Assembly: GCF_010499255.1 (NCBI RefSeq) | Contig: NZ_JAAGRN010000007.1 | Location: forward strand, 62,001-126,000 | Source of the DNA: Sheuella amnicola | Lineage (GTDB): Bacteria; Pseudomonadota; Gammaproteobacteria; Burkholderiales; Burkholderiaceae_B | Reading direction: 5' to 3' | DNA length: 64,000 nt | Shown: one piece after another, positions 18,314 through 26,906 of the stretch | Layout of the letters: each line of letters starts with the position of its first letter | Numbering within the stretch: the stretch's first letter is position 1 | Notes under the pieces: model-generated | Databases searched by the model: none | Seen by the model: the letters and a program-made list of their open reading frames with translations, nothing else | Told to the model about the DNA's origin: nothing | Program-made: the position numbers and the translations under genes

Positions 18314-19167
18314 GCTTTTTTGATTCCTGCGTAGCCGTGCGAAAGCACGACAATATCTCTTTCAGCGACTTTTGCGCGAAAGCGAACCGCTTCGTCACCA
18401 TCGCGCCAAATTTCGCAAACTATGGTTTCACCTGGAAAGACCGGCGACGAAAAGCGAGTGTTCATCGACAATAGTCGTGATGTGTCGTTACCGCATGCCG
18501 CCTGAACGATGGCTCGCGCGGCAACACCATAGGTGCACAATCCGTGCAGAATCGGACGAGGATAGCCCGCCTTTTCCGCAACTGCCGGATCGGCATGAAG
18601 TGGATTGTTATCCGCACAAAGACGATATATCAATGCCGCCTGAGGCAATGTGGGTAACGCGCAGGTCATATCAGGTGCGCGATCCGGTGTGGCTTCAAGC
18701 TGAATCGGACTTTCGTCGCTTTGTGTCAGTCCACCATCACCGCGACAGAAAGTTGTTTGCGCAATCGTGATCAGCAGATTGCCATCCCCGTCGTGCAAAG
18801 TCCTTTCGGTAATGACCAGCGCGCCTTTGTCGGCACCTTTGTCGATCACATGAGAAATTCGGGAGCGACCAATGACGCGACCGGAAGGGGGCAGTTGACG
18901 ATGAATAGTCATGCGCTGCTCGCCGTGAACCAGTTTGACCCAGTTGATTCCGGCTTTTGGATCTTTCATCCAGAAGCCGGGGTAGCCGAGCACGACCGCC
19001 ATCGTCGGAAACGCCTGCAAATCCTGCTCATAAACGAATTTCAGGTGATCCGGGTTGGTCGGTTCCTGGCCGAAACCGATCCCCAGCGCATACAAAATGC
19101 TGTCGTTTTCCGTGTAAGTCTGATCGACTTCAGGGAACTTCCAGTTTTTGATGTTGTTGTAATCCAT
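18310..19167 (-). CDS. (R)-specific 2-enoyl-CoA hydratase of the MFE-2 / MaoC type
   Basis: A 285-residue double hot-dog protein. The hydratase 2 motif is at about residues 181-200: YRLCADNNPLHADPAVAEKA, giving the Asp186-x-Asn-Pro-Leu-His191 catalytic pair, and PILHGLCTYG follows at 205-214. This matches the hydratase domain of eukaryotic peroxisomal multifunctional enzyme type 2 rather than a short MaoC protein. One consensus glycine before the Asp is Ala185. It would hydrate trans-2-enoyl-CoA to (R)-3-hydroxyacyl-CoA. The next gene upstream, two bases away, encodes the SDR that would oxidise that product, which supports the pairing. Confidence 0.9.
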   Translation of the reverse strand: MDYNNIKNWKFPEVDQTYTENDSILYALGIGFGQEPTNPDHLKFVYEQDLQAFPTMAVVLGYPGFWMKDPKAGINWVKLVHGEQRMTIHRQLPPSGRVIGRSRISHVIDKGADKGALVITERTLHDGDGNLLITIAQTTFCRGDGGLTQSDESPIQLEATPDRAPDMTCALPTLPQAALIYRLCADNNPLHADPAVAEKAGYPRPILHGLCTYGVAARAIVQAACGNDTSRLLSMNTRFSSPVFPGETIVCEIWRDGDEAVRFRAKVAERDIVVLSHGYAGIKKA

Positions 19168-19169
19168 GA

Positions 19170-20084
19170 TTAGATCGGATCCCAGTCGATGGCATCGGGT
19201 GAGCGCTCGAGTGCCATGAAGTGATGCTTCATGGCGGGTGCGGCGATATCCGCAATTGCTTCGGCGGTCCAGCCTTCGCTCATATGAACGGAGCGAACGG
19301 GACGTGGCTGGCTGAACAACATGATTTCGTTGGCCCGCACACCAAAGATTTGTGCATTGACGTCTTTTGCCTTGTCGCTGGCAAGGAATACGGCCATCGG
19401 GGCAATCTTTCCGGCTTCCATTTTTTGGAGTTTTGCCACACGCGCCTTTTCTTCGGGGGTATTGGCCGGAATCGAGCTAGTCATGCGGCTCCATGCAAAA
19501 GGAGCGATACAGTTCGATCTCACGTTATAGCGATTCATGTCCAGGGCAATCGACTTGGAAAGCGCAGCGATGCCTAATTTGGCAGCCGAGTAGTTTGCTT
19601 GCCCGAAGTTGCCGATCAGGCCGGAAGTGGATGTCATATGCACGAAGGCGCCGGATTCCTGTTCGCGGAAGTAGTTGGCTGCCGCACGGCTGACGAAAAA
19701 AGTTCCGTTCAGATGCACATCAATCACTTGACGCCATTCTTCTTCGCTCATTTTGTGGAAAACGCGATCGCGAAGGTTACCTGCGTTGTTGACCACGATG
19801 TCGATCTTGCCGAAGGTTTTAACAGCTGTTTCAACAATACTGTTAGCCGAAGCATAGGTTGAAACGCTATCCGTGCAAGGTACCGCTTGGCCGCCGGCTT
19901 TAATGATTTCCTCAGTCACTTGCTGAGCGGGACCTGCGCTGGTGCTTTCGCCAGTAAGGCTCGCGCCGATGTCGTTGACAACCACTTTGGCGCCGGCTGC
20001 AGCCATGGCCAAGGCGATTCCACGTCCAATGCCACCACCTGCGCCGGTGACGATTGCAACTTTACCTGCCAACATTCCGCTCAT
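19170..20084 (-). CDS. SDR dehydrogenase resembling the MFE-2 (17-beta-HSD type 4) dehydrogenase domain
   Basis: A 304-residue short-chain dehydrogenase. The nucleotide-binding TGAGGGIGRG is at residues 13-22, VVNNAG near 97-102, catalytic Ser152 in HMTSTSG, and Tyr165-x3-Lys169 in NYSAAKLG. The length, the VVNDIGASLTGE strand and the C-terminal extension after about residue 235 resemble the (3R)-hydroxyacyl-CoA dehydrogenase domain of MFE-2 rather than a 245-residue FabG. A GGGAGA ribosome site precedes the ATG. It is the first gene of the minus-strand operon that runs on through hydratase, CoA-transferase and possibly the ABC importer. Confidence 0.9.
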   Translation of the reverse strand: MSGMLAGKVAIVTGAGGGIGRGIALAMAAAGAKVVVNDIGASLTGESTSAGPAQQVTEEIIKAGGQAVPCTDSVSTYASANSIVETAVKTFGKIDIVVNNAGNLRDRVFHKMSEEEWRQVIDVHLNGTFFVSRAAANYFREQESGAFVHMTSTSGLIGNFGQANYSAAKLGIAALSKSIALDMNRYNVRSNCIAPFAWSRMTSSIPANTPEEKARVAKLQKMEAGKIAPMAVFLASDKAKDVNAQIFGVRANEIMLFSQPRPVRSVHMSEGWTAEAIADIAAPAMKHHFMALERSPDAIDWDPI

Positions 20085-20275
20085 GAAACATCTCCCTTAT
20101 TTTTGGATGAAAATACCCGTGGCAAGAAATCTCGCCAAAGGTTTGATAGTAGATTGAAACCGGTTAAACAGGTATTCAGATTTTAAAATGTGAGACTTTG
20201 GATAGTTGGAACAGACGCTTTGCGCGCATGGGTTATCGTTATCAAAGTTGTTTCAGTTGACGATCATATCGCCAT

Positions 20276-20293
20276 TTAAGGGATAACCCTTAA
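20276..20293. promoter_or_regulatory. Inverted repeat in the divergent SDR / Bug-receptor promoter region
   Basis: TTAAGGG and CCCTTAA form perfect 7-base arms around ATAA. The site lies in the 272-base gap between divergent genes, 64 bases before the receptor start. There is no T-tract, so an operator for a dimeric regulator is the more natural reading. No other feature is seen in this gap. Confidence 0.45.
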
Positions 20294-20356
20294 TCAAAAT
20301 AAATTTCCAAATGACTTCGACGGTGTGCGAAGTACATTTCGCTTTGGAGAAATGCC

Positions 20357-21340
20357 TTGAAAAAATACCTGTCCCGTGTTGCTTGTTTACTTGGCTTGGC
20401 TACCTTTAGCCTAGCTGTGGCGCCGTCCGCCTATGCGCAGCAGGCTTGGCCGGACAAACCGGTCAATTTCATCGTGCCATTTCCTCCTGGCGGTCCCGTT
20501 GATACGGCGGCACGCTTAACGACTCAACCGTTATCCAAGTTATGGAATGTGACGGCACCGATCGATAACAAAGCCGGTGCGGGTGGAATCGTCGGTGCTC
20601 AGGCTGCGGTCAAAGCTCCCGCCGATGGCTACCATTACTTTTTTGCGGCGATTCATCATTCTGTCTTGCCCAGCCTGAAAAATAATTTAAGTTACGACAT
20701 TCAAAAAGATTTTGTACCGGTTGGATTGACGGCGCGTTTTCCGATCGTGTTGGTCGTGAATCCTTCGCTGCCGGTTAATACCGTTGCCGAGTTGATCGCT
20801 TATGCGAAGGCGAACCCGAATAAATTAGCGTATAGCTCCTCTGGTACGGGCGGCGGCACCCACCTTGCGGGCGAGCTGTTCAATAGCCAGGCTAAGACAA
20901 CGATGCAGCATATTCCCTACAAAGGAAGTGCACCCGCGATGCAGGATCTGGTCGGCGGTCAGGTGCAGGTTATGTTCGCCGATGGCCCTTCTGCCTTGCC
21001 CTTCATCAAGGCAGGCAAAATTCGCGCCTTGGGCGTAGGCAATCCAACTCCATCGGCATTCTTTCCGGGAGTCCCGACGATCGCATCAGCCGGACTGCCT
21101 GATTACGAGGCTTATTCCTGGACTGGTGTTGTGGCTCCGGCCGGAACGCCTGATGCTATCGTCAAGCGCCTGAATGCCGACATGGTCAAAGTATTGAAAG
21201 ATCCGAAAACGATTGAATCGCTTATGGCAGCCGGCGCAGAGCCCATGCCAGGCACGCCTGAAGAATTTCGCGCGTTTTTGAATAATGAAATCAAAAAGTG
21301 GGGCGATATCATTAGAACCGCGAAAATTACTGTCGACTAA
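20357..21340 (+). CDS. Bug/TctC-family periplasmic receptor
   Basis: A 327-residue tripartite tricarboxylate transporter receptor-type protein that binds small carboxylates in the periplasm. The start is TTG: GGAGA at 20346-20350 is six bases upstream, and the in-frame product begins with a signal peptide ending PSAYAQQ (residues 1-28). Family landmarks are AWPDKPVNFIVPFPPGGPVD (30-49), NKAGAGGIVGAQ, HIPYKGSAPAMQDLVGGQVQ and the C-terminal WGDIIRTAKI. No TctA/TctB permease is nearby, so it is an orphan receptor. It is divergent from the SDR operon and shares its upstream region. Confidence 0.92.
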   Translation: MKKYLSRVACLLGLATFSLAVAPSAYAQQAWPDKPVNFIVPFPPGGPVDTAARLTTQPLSKLWNVTAPIDNKAGAGGIVGAQAAVKAPADGYHYFFAAIHHSVLPSLKNNLSYDIQKDFVPVGLTARFPIVLVVNPSLPVNTVAELIAYAKANPNKLAYSSSGTGGGTHLAGELFNSQAKTTMQHIPYKGSAPAMQDLVGGQVQVMFADGPSALPFIKAGKIRALGVGNPTPSAFFPGVPTIASAGLPDYEAYSWTGVVAPAGTPDAIVKRLNADMVKVLKDPKTIESLMAAGAEPMPGTPEEFRAFLNNEIKKWGDIIRTAKITVD

Positions 21341-21349
21341 ATTAATTTA

Positions 21350-21375
21350 GGTGGCGCAGACAGCTCTGCGCCACC
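21350..21375. terminator. Strong bidirectional hairpin between convergent genes
   Basis: GGTGGCGCAGA at 21350-21360 pairs perfectly with TCTGCGCCACC at 21365-21375 around CAGC. It lies between the convergent stops of the Bug receptor and the flavin oxidoreductase. Flanking T-tracts are weak on both strands, so factor-independent termination is likely but not certain. Confidence 0.65.
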
Positions 21376-21382
21376 AGTCTGC

Positions 21383-22363
21383 TTAGCCGAGTAGGCGCTT
21401 GCGAGTTGCCTGATATTCTTCAATCATCTCATCGATGACTTCGCGCACAGTCTGAATTTTTTGAATCGAACCAACGCCTTGACCCGCGCCCCAAATATCC
21501 TTCCAGGTCTTGGGGCGCGCGTCTTTGTTCAAGTTGACCGCACCACCGTTTGATCCGCCGGTTTTGGCTTCTCTCACTACTTCCGGATCGATTCCGGCGG
21601 CAACGATACTTGGTTTGAGATAGTTGCCCGGCACGCCGGTAAAGAATGGCGAGTAAATGATGTCGGTCGAGTCAGCGTCGATGATCATTTGCTGATAAGC
21701 AGCTTGCGCGGAAGACTCCTTGGTCGGGATGAATCGGGTGCCCAAGTATGCGAAATCGCATCCCAGTGCTTGCGCGGCCAACACATCCTTTCCACGGGAC
21801 ATACAGCCGGACAAAATAATCGGGCCATCGTAGAAGCTTTTGATTTCGTTGATGAGCGCTATTGGATTGATTGTTCCGGCATGTCCGCCCGCGCCGTTCG
21901 AAACCAGAATCAGACCATCCACACCTGCATCGATCGCTTTGCGGGCATGTTTAGCATTGGTCACATCATGCAAGACGATGCCGCCATAAGGGTGAACCCG
22001 TTCGACAACCTTATTGGGCGCATGCAGGGATGTGATGTAAAGCGGCACTTGATGCTGCGCGCAAATTTCCAGATCGCCCTCCCATCGCGGATTCGATGGG
22101 TGAACAATCAAGTTGACACCGAAAGGGGAAACAATTTCGTTGGGATGTTCGGCTTTGTAGGCTGCCAGGCGTGACTTGATTTCTTCAATCCATTTTGGCA
22201 ATTCCTCCTGCGGTCTGGCATTCAAGCTCGGGAATGTGCCAATGATGCCTGCAGTGCATTGCGCTACGACAAGATCGATTCCCGACACCAGAAATAGTGG
22301 TGAACCGATAATGGGTATACGCGTTTGCGAAAGCAGTTTTTGCATGACAGGAGTTGTCGCCAT
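21383..22363 (-). CDS. Nitronate monooxygenase-family flavin oxidoreductase
   Basis: A 326-residue TIM-barrel FMN protein (2-nitropropane dioxygenase family). The N-terminal RIPIIGSPLFLVSGIDLVVA, the VSNGAGGHAG motif near residue 155 with its catalytic-type histidine, SGCMSRGKDVLAAQALGCDF near 185 and the FMN phosphate-binding YLGTRFIPTKES near 208 fit the family. Members oxidise nitronates, but many act on other enoyl or ketone substrates, and related proteins include trans-2-enoyl reductases. The neighbours handle CoA thioesters, so a role on an acyl intermediate is possible. It follows the minus-strand Bug/CoA-transferase group by 76 bases. Confidence 0.86.
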   Translation of the reverse strand: MATTPVMQKLLSQTRIPIIGSPLFLVSGIDLVVAQCTAGIIGTFPSLNARPQEELPKWIEEIKSRLAAYKAEHPNEIVSPFGVNLIVHPSNPRWEGDLEICAQHQVPLYITSLHAPNKVVERVHPYGGIVLHDVTNAKHARKAIDAGVDGLILVSNGAGGHAGTINPIALINEIKSFYDGPIILSGCMSRGKDVLAAQALGCDFAYLGTRFIPTKESSAQAAYQQMIIDADSTDIIYSPFFTGVPGNYLKPSIVAAGIDPEVVREAKTGGSNGGAVNLNKDARPKTWKDIWGAGQGVGSIQKIQTVREVIDEMIEEYQATRKRLLG

Positions 22364-22439
22364 CGTGATGCCTTTGTGACCGAATGAATAGATAAACGGA
22401 ATTGCTTGACAGGTTATGAAAAATTAAAGGATTCGATTT

Positions 22440-23429
22440 TTAGTTGTTCTGGATATTGCCTTTCGTGACAACGTTTTGCCATAGAATCAATTCATTGTTG
22501 ATTCGATCCAGAAGCTGCGTTTTGTCGGCCATTTCCACTGTGTAGCCAGCCTCCTCGACGGCTTTGCGGAAGTCGGGGTTTTTTCGAACCTCATTCAGGC
22601 CGCTAATCAATTTTTCCGTCACGTTGTCCGGCATTCCTTTAGGGCCGACAAGAGCAAACCAGCCGATCACTTCATAGTCCGCAATGCCTGCCTCGATCAT
22701 GGTTGGAACGTTTGGCATGCTTGGGTTTCGTGTCTTGGACGTCACTGCCAAGCCACGCGCCTGCCCATTATCGACGAACACTTTGCCGGTACCGACAATG
22801 TCAAACATAAAAGTGATTTTGCCGCTGACGACATCCATCATGGCAGGGGAGTTGCCTTTATAGGGCACATGCAACATCTGCACATCAGCCGACTGTCTGA
22901 GCAACTCTGCGGATAAGTGATTGGATGCGCCCACGCCAGCCGAGCCGAATGCGACTTTATCCGGATTGGCTTTAGCGTAATCAATCAATTCCTTGACTGA
23001 GTTTGCCTTGATTTGCGGGCCAATCAATAAGATATTGGCGTAATTCACCACCGGGCCGATCAATGTGAAGTCTTTACGTGGATCGAACAATTTGCTGCGT
23101 TGAACAACCGGTGCGATGGTCATGCTCGGGCTGGCGATAAAGTTCAGTGTGTATCCGTCCGGCGTCGCTTTGGCCGTGGCATCGGCGGCAATCATTCCGC
23201 TTGCGCCTCCCCGGTTCTCGACTACGACGTTTTGCTTGAGTTGTTCGCCTAGGTATTTTGCGAATACTCGTGCAGTCACGTCAACCGGACCGCCGGCAGC
23301 GTAGCCCACCAACAGCTTGATAGGCCGTTCCGGCCAATTCGTCTGTGCCTGAACGGATGCGTTGGCAAATACTCCAAGCAATGCTGAGCAGGACAGGGCG
23401 AGAGTACCTAAGAGTTGACGACGTTTCAT
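22440..23429 (-). CDS. Bug/TctC-family periplasmic receptor
   Basis: A 329-residue receptor. The start at 23429 gives MKRRQLLGTLALSCSALLGV, a signal peptide with a twin-arginine-like KRR start, running to about residue 29 (VQAQ). NWPERPIKLLVGYAAGGPVD, the RGGASGMIAADA segment and HVPYKGNSPAMMDVVSGKI are the family landmarks. A TTG nine codons upstream is less likely because the ATG carries CGGAACG at ribosome-site distance. It is one of three receptors flanking a two-subunit CoA-transferase. Ligand unknown. Confidence 0.9.
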   Translation of the reverse strand: MKRRQLLGTLALSCSALLGVFANASVQAQTNWPERPIKLLVGYAAGGPVDVTARVFAKYLGEQLKQNVVVENRGGASGMIAADATAKATPDGYTLNFIASPSMTIAPVVQRSKLFDPRKDFTLIGPVVNYANILLIGPQIKANSVKELIDYAKANPDKVAFGSAGVGASNHLSAELLRQSADVQMLHVPYKGNSPAMMDVVSGKITFMFDIVGTGKVFVDNGQARGLAVTSKTRNPSMPNVPTMIEAGIADYEVIGWFALVGPKGMPDNVTEKLISGLNEVRKNPDFRKAVEEAGYTVEMADKTQLLDRINNELILWQNVVTKGNIQNN

Positions 23430-23486
23430 GATTGGCGTTCCGATTGATTGCGACAAAAAATTGAATGAATTGAAATGGTGTCCGTA

Positions 23487-24461
23487 TTACTGGATTTTGG
23501 CCCCGGAATCTTTCACTGCCTTTTCCCAGCGGGTGAGTTCGGATTCGATATGTTTGCCGAAAAACTCTGGAGTTGATCCGACGATTTCATAGCCACTGTC
23601 GTTAAGTTGTGCCTTGACCTTGGGATCGTTGGCGGCTTCGATCAGTGCTTTGTTGAGTTTTTCGATCGCTGCCGGTGGTGTGCCTGCAGGAGCCAAAATG
23701 CCATACCAGCCATCAACAACAAAGCCGGGAACGGTTTCAGAGATGGTCGGGACATTGGGGAGCAAAGGTGACCGCTTGGCGCCACTGACTGCCAACGCTT
23801 TCAGCTTGCCATTCTTGATTTGTTGGTACGACGTTGAGATGCTGTCGAACATGAAAGACACTTCGTTGCCAAGCATGGCGACAACCGCGGGACCGCTGCC
23901 TTTGTATGGAATGTGCAGCATCTTCGTGCCTGTTTCGGCTTTGAACATTTCCACCGCCAAATGGCTTGTGTTGCCGTTTCCCGCGGAAGCATATGTGAGC
24001 TTGTCGGGATTGGCTTTTGCATAGGCGATCAGTTCCTGCATGTTATTTGCAGGCGTTGCCAAAGGGGCGGCAACTACGAGGGGGAGTGTGGCGACAAGCG
24101 ATACAGGTGCAAAGTCTTTGCGCGTGTTGTAGGGAAGGGAAGGGTAAAGCGAGTTGTTGATGGCATGAGCGGCAAGCACCATCAAAATAGTATTGCCATC
24201 AGGTTTAGCTTTGGCCAGAGCGGAGGTTGCGATCGTGCCACCTGCTCCCGCCTTGTAATCCAAGACAACGGTGCGTCCCAGTTTCTTTTGCAGTTCAGGC
24301 AGCATGGGTCGTGCCAGCATATCGGCACTTCCGCCGGGAGGGTAGGGGATGATCAGCGTGAGGGGTTGGGCGTCCGATTGCGCATAGGTTGAGCCTGATA
24401 CCATCAGGGCGGCTATGCACAGGGCGCGGCGAATGCGATTGAATCGTTTTGAATCCTGCAT
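23487..24461 (-). CDS. Bug/TctC-family periplasmic receptor
   Basis: A 324-residue receptor with signal peptide to about residue 28 (STYAQS). PLTLIIPYPPGGSADMLARP, YKAGAGGTIATSALAKAKPD and HIPYKGSGPAVVAMLGNEV mark the family. The AAGGAG ribosome site eight bases before the ATG at 24461 fixes the start, against a longer open frame. The gene follows the CoA-transferase B subunit by 19 bases and precedes another receptor by 57 bases. The two adjacent receptors are clearly divergent in sequence, so they are unlikely to be a recent duplication. Confidence 0.91.
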   Translation of the reverse strand: MQDSKRFNRIRRALCIAALMVSGSTYAQSDAQPLTLIIPYPPGGSADMLARPMLPELQKKLGRTVVLDYKAGAGGTIATSALAKAKPDGNTILMVLAAHAINNSLYPSLPYNTRKDFAPVSLVATLPLVVAAPLATPANNMQELIAYAKANPDKLTYASAGNGNTSHLAVEMFKAETGTKMLHIPYKGSGPAVVAMLGNEVSFMFDSISTSYQQIKNGKLKALAVSGAKRSPLLPNVPTISETVPGFVVDGWYGILAPAGTPPAAIEKLNKALIEAANDPKVKAQLNDSGYEIVGSTPEFFGKHIESELTRWEKAVKDSGAKIQ

Positions 24462-24480
24462 GCGAAACTCCTTCGGATAA

Positions 24481-25191
24481 TTAATAGATGGGATTGCCAT
24501 TCGAATCGCGACGGATCCGGGCGAGATGAGGTGATGCTTTCAGGGGGGCTTCGGTGCGAGCCTGAAGCGCTTCGACAGTCAGACCGTCAACAATGGCGCG
24601 AATAACAAAACCCTCGTTTGTCACGTCGATGATGGCCAGATCGGTGTACACGTGATTCACCACGCCGGCCCCCGTCAATGGATATGTGCATGCGTTCAGC
24701 AGCTTGGGCGTGCCATCCTTGGCGACATGTTCCATCATCACGATGACATTGCGAGCGCCGATCGCCAAATCCATTGCTCCACCGATTGCGGCAATCGCAT
24801 CAGGTCCGGACGTGATCCAGTTGGCCAGATCTCCGTTACTGGCGACCTGGAAACCACCCAGTATCGAGTAGTCGAGATGGCCACCGCGCATCATGGCGAA
24901 GGATACCGTGTGTTCCGTGATGGATGCACCCGGTAGAAGCGTGATTGGCGTGCGACTCGCGTTAATCAGATCCAGATCGATTTGATCCCCGGTTGCGGCT
25001 ACTCCCATGCCGAGAATACCGTTTTCGCTGTGCAAAATAATTTCACGGTCTTCGGGAAGAAAGTCGCCAACTTGAGTCGGCATGCCGATGCCCAGATTGA
25101 CGTAGGATCCGTCGGGAATATCGTGCGCGACAAGATAGGCGATGTCCGCGCGTGTTAATGGCGTGAAGGAGCCGGTATGCGTGTTGCTCAT
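24481..25191 (-). CDS. CoA-transferase (family I), subunit B
   Basis: A 236-residue beta subunit of a 3-oxoacid/3-oxoadipate-type CoA-transferase. VNLGIGMPTQVGDF near residue 31 and the active-site SENGILGMG, with Glu56 as the likely CoA-accepting glutamate, are diagnostic. GGHLDYSILGGFQV and GGAMDLAIGARNVIVMMEH complete the family pattern. It overlaps subunit A by four bases (ATGA). The A/B pair would move CoA from succinyl-CoA or acetyl-CoA to a small acid, possibly the ligand of the flanking receptors. Acetoacetate and 3-oxoadipate specificities cannot be separated by eye. Confidence 0.93.
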   Translation of the reverse strand: MSNTHTGSFTPLTRADIAYLVAHDIPDGSYVNLGIGMPTQVGDFLPEDREIILHSENGILGMGVAATGDQIDLDLINASRTPITLLPGASITEHTVSFAMMRGGHLDYSILGGFQVASNGDLANWITSGPDAIAAIGGAMDLAIGARNVIVMMEHVAKDGTPKLLNACTYPLTGAGVVNHVYTDLAIIDVTNEGFVIRAIVDGLTVEALQARTEAPLKASPHLARIRRDSNGNPIY

Positions 25192-25859
25192 CGCTCGCCT
25201 CCGATTGCTACGACGGATTTAACAAAGATGCCGGGTGTCATGACGTGTTCCGGAGCAAGTTCACCTAAGGGGACAATGCGATTGACTTGAGCGATCGAGT
25301 GTTTGGATGCCATGCACATGACGGGGCCGAAATTGCGCGCAGCCCAGCGGTAAGTCAGATTGCCCCACCGATCGCCCAAGTGAGCGCGCACAAGTGCAAA
25401 GTCACCATGCAGGGGTTGTTCGAGGATGTAGCCTTTGCCATCAATCACGCGTTGCTCTTTACCCTCGGCGACGAGTGTGCCGTAACCGGTTGGAGTGAAA
25501 AAAGGTCCAAGACCCGCACCGGCAGCACGGAGCCGTTCTGCAAGCGTGCCCTGAGGCATGCATTCCAGTTCGAGCTGTCCGGCTCGGTAGGCATTTGCGA
25601 AAACATCCGATTTCGGAGGGCGTGGATGCGAACATACGATCTTGCGAACTCGACCGGCCTTGATCAGGCCGGCGATACCAGTTTCTTGCGTTCCGGCGTT
25701 GTTGCTGACGATTGTCAGTTCACGTAACCCCTTGTCCATGATGGCGCTCATCAATTCGAACGGAATACCGGCTTCGCCAAATCCGCTGACGAGCAGTACT
25801 GCACCGTCCTGAATAGGAGCGACTGCGTCTTCCAGGGATGCGGAAATCTTGTTCAGCAT
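25188..25859 (-). CDS. CoA-transferase (family I), subunit A
   Basis: A 223-residue alpha subunit. The glycine-rich LLVSGFGEAGIPFEL near residue 22 and the ELTIVSNNAG segment near residue 47 are typical, and QGTLAERLRAAGAGLGPFFTPTGYGT is the conserved middle block. GDFALVRAHLGDRWGNLTYR completes the family pattern. It forms the heteromeric enzyme with the next gene. Two bases separate it from the upstream receptor stop, so receptor, A, B, receptor, receptor look like one transcript. Confidence 0.93.
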   Translation of the reverse strand: MLNKISASLEDAVAPIQDGAVLLVSGFGEAGIPFELMSAIMDKGLRELTIVSNNAGTQETGIAGLIKAGRVRKIVCSHPRPPKSDVFANAYRAGQLELECMPQGTLAERLRAAGAGLGPFFTPTGYGTLVAEGKEQRVIDGKGYILEQPLHGDFALVRAHLGDRWGNLTYRWAARNFGPVMCMASKHSIAQVNRIVPLGELAPEHVMTPGIFVKSVVAIGGER

Positions 25860-25861
25860 GA

Positions 25862-26830
25862 TTACTCCATCGAAAGCTTTGCGGCTTCTACCGTCTGTTT
25901 CCAGCTTTCGCGCTCTTTGTCGATCATGGCTGCAAATTCTGCAGGCGTGTTTCCGCCGGGAGTGCCGCCCATTTCGGCAAAGCGTTTTTGCACTTCAGGT
26001 GTGGCAAGTACTTTTTTGGTGGCTTGCTGAATTTTCTGGATGATTTCAGGTGGTGTGCCGGCGGGGGCGATAAATCCGAACCAGGCTGTCACGACCATGT
26101 TCTGAATACCTGCTTCGGCCATGGTGGGCACATCGGGTAGTTCAGGCGAGCGGGTGTTTCCGGTAATGGCCAATGCGCGCAACTGTCCAGACTTGATGAA
26201 TGGCATCGAGCTAGGCAAATTGTCGATCATGAAAGTGAATTGTTGTCCAAGCAATGCAGTCACGGCAGGACCCGCACCCTTGTAGGGGATGTGAGGCACG
26301 CTGATACCCGCGCGCTGCATGAACATTTCGCCAGACAGGTGGGGGGATTGGCCGGCTCCGGATGATCCGAAGGCGAAATTTCCTTTTGGATCTTTTTTGA
26401 TCGCATCCACTAGCTCTTTCACACTCTTGTAGGGTGATGCGCCATTAACGACCAGAATATTCGGTACCGAAATCACCAATGTGATGGGTGCGAAATCGGT
26501 TGGCTTGTAGGGCAACTTTTTATACAAGCTGTAGTTGATTGCGTTTGGACCGATATTGCCCATGGCGATCGTATAGCCGTCAGGCGCGGCGCGTGTCAGT
26601 GCCTGCGTACCGATGATGCCGGCCGCACCTGCTTTGTTTTCAATAATGAGTGTTGTTCCGAGTTCGGCCCCGATTTTGTCGCTAAGGAACCGCGCCGCAA
26701 TATCGGTCGTACCACCGGGGGCGGCCGGTACGATCACCGTAATAGGTTTGTCTGGCCATGCCGCCATTGTTGCCGTGCTTGTTACTGCCGTGGTCATGGC
26801 AAGCAGTGTGCTGCAAAGAATTTTTTTCAT
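25862..26830 (-). CDS. Bug/TctC-family periplasmic receptor
   Basis: A 322-residue receptor that starts at ATG 26830 behind GGGGAC, with signal peptide to about residue 23 (ATMAAW). WPDKPITVIVPAAPGGTTD, NKAGAAGIIGTQALTRAAPD and HIPYKGAGPAVTALLGQQF are the family landmarks. It is the first gene of the receptor/CoA-transferase operon. The 199-base region upstream is shared with the divergent acyl-CoA dehydrogenase operon, which suggests joint control of uptake and oxidation genes. Confidence 0.91.
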   Translation of the reverse strand: MKKILCSTLLAMTTAVTSTATMAAWPDKPITVIVPAAPGGTTDIAARFLSDKIGAELGTTLIIENKAGAAGIIGTQALTRAAPDGYTIAMGNIGPNAINYSLYKKLPYKPTDFAPITLVISVPNILVVNGASPYKSVKELVDAIKKDPKGNFAFGSSGAGQSPHLSGEMFMQRAGISVPHIPYKGAGPAVTALLGQQFTFMIDNLPSSMPFIKSGQLRALAITGNTRSPELPDVPTMAEAGIQNMVVTAWFGFIAPAGTPPEIIQKIQQATKKVLATPEVQKRFAEMGGTPGGNTPAEFAAMIDKERESWKQTVEAAKLSME

Positions 26831-26906
26831 GATTCGTCCCCGAATAGGATTTTTAAAGTCAATGACGTCGATTGTAAGGGGGGTAATCATTCTTCGGTTT
26901 GGGGTT

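Noticed and set aside
22440-24461. Tandem duplication of two neighbouring Bug receptor genes
   Set aside because: The proteins share only family landmarks; signal peptides and most of the sequence differ, so they are old paralogues, not a recent repeat.
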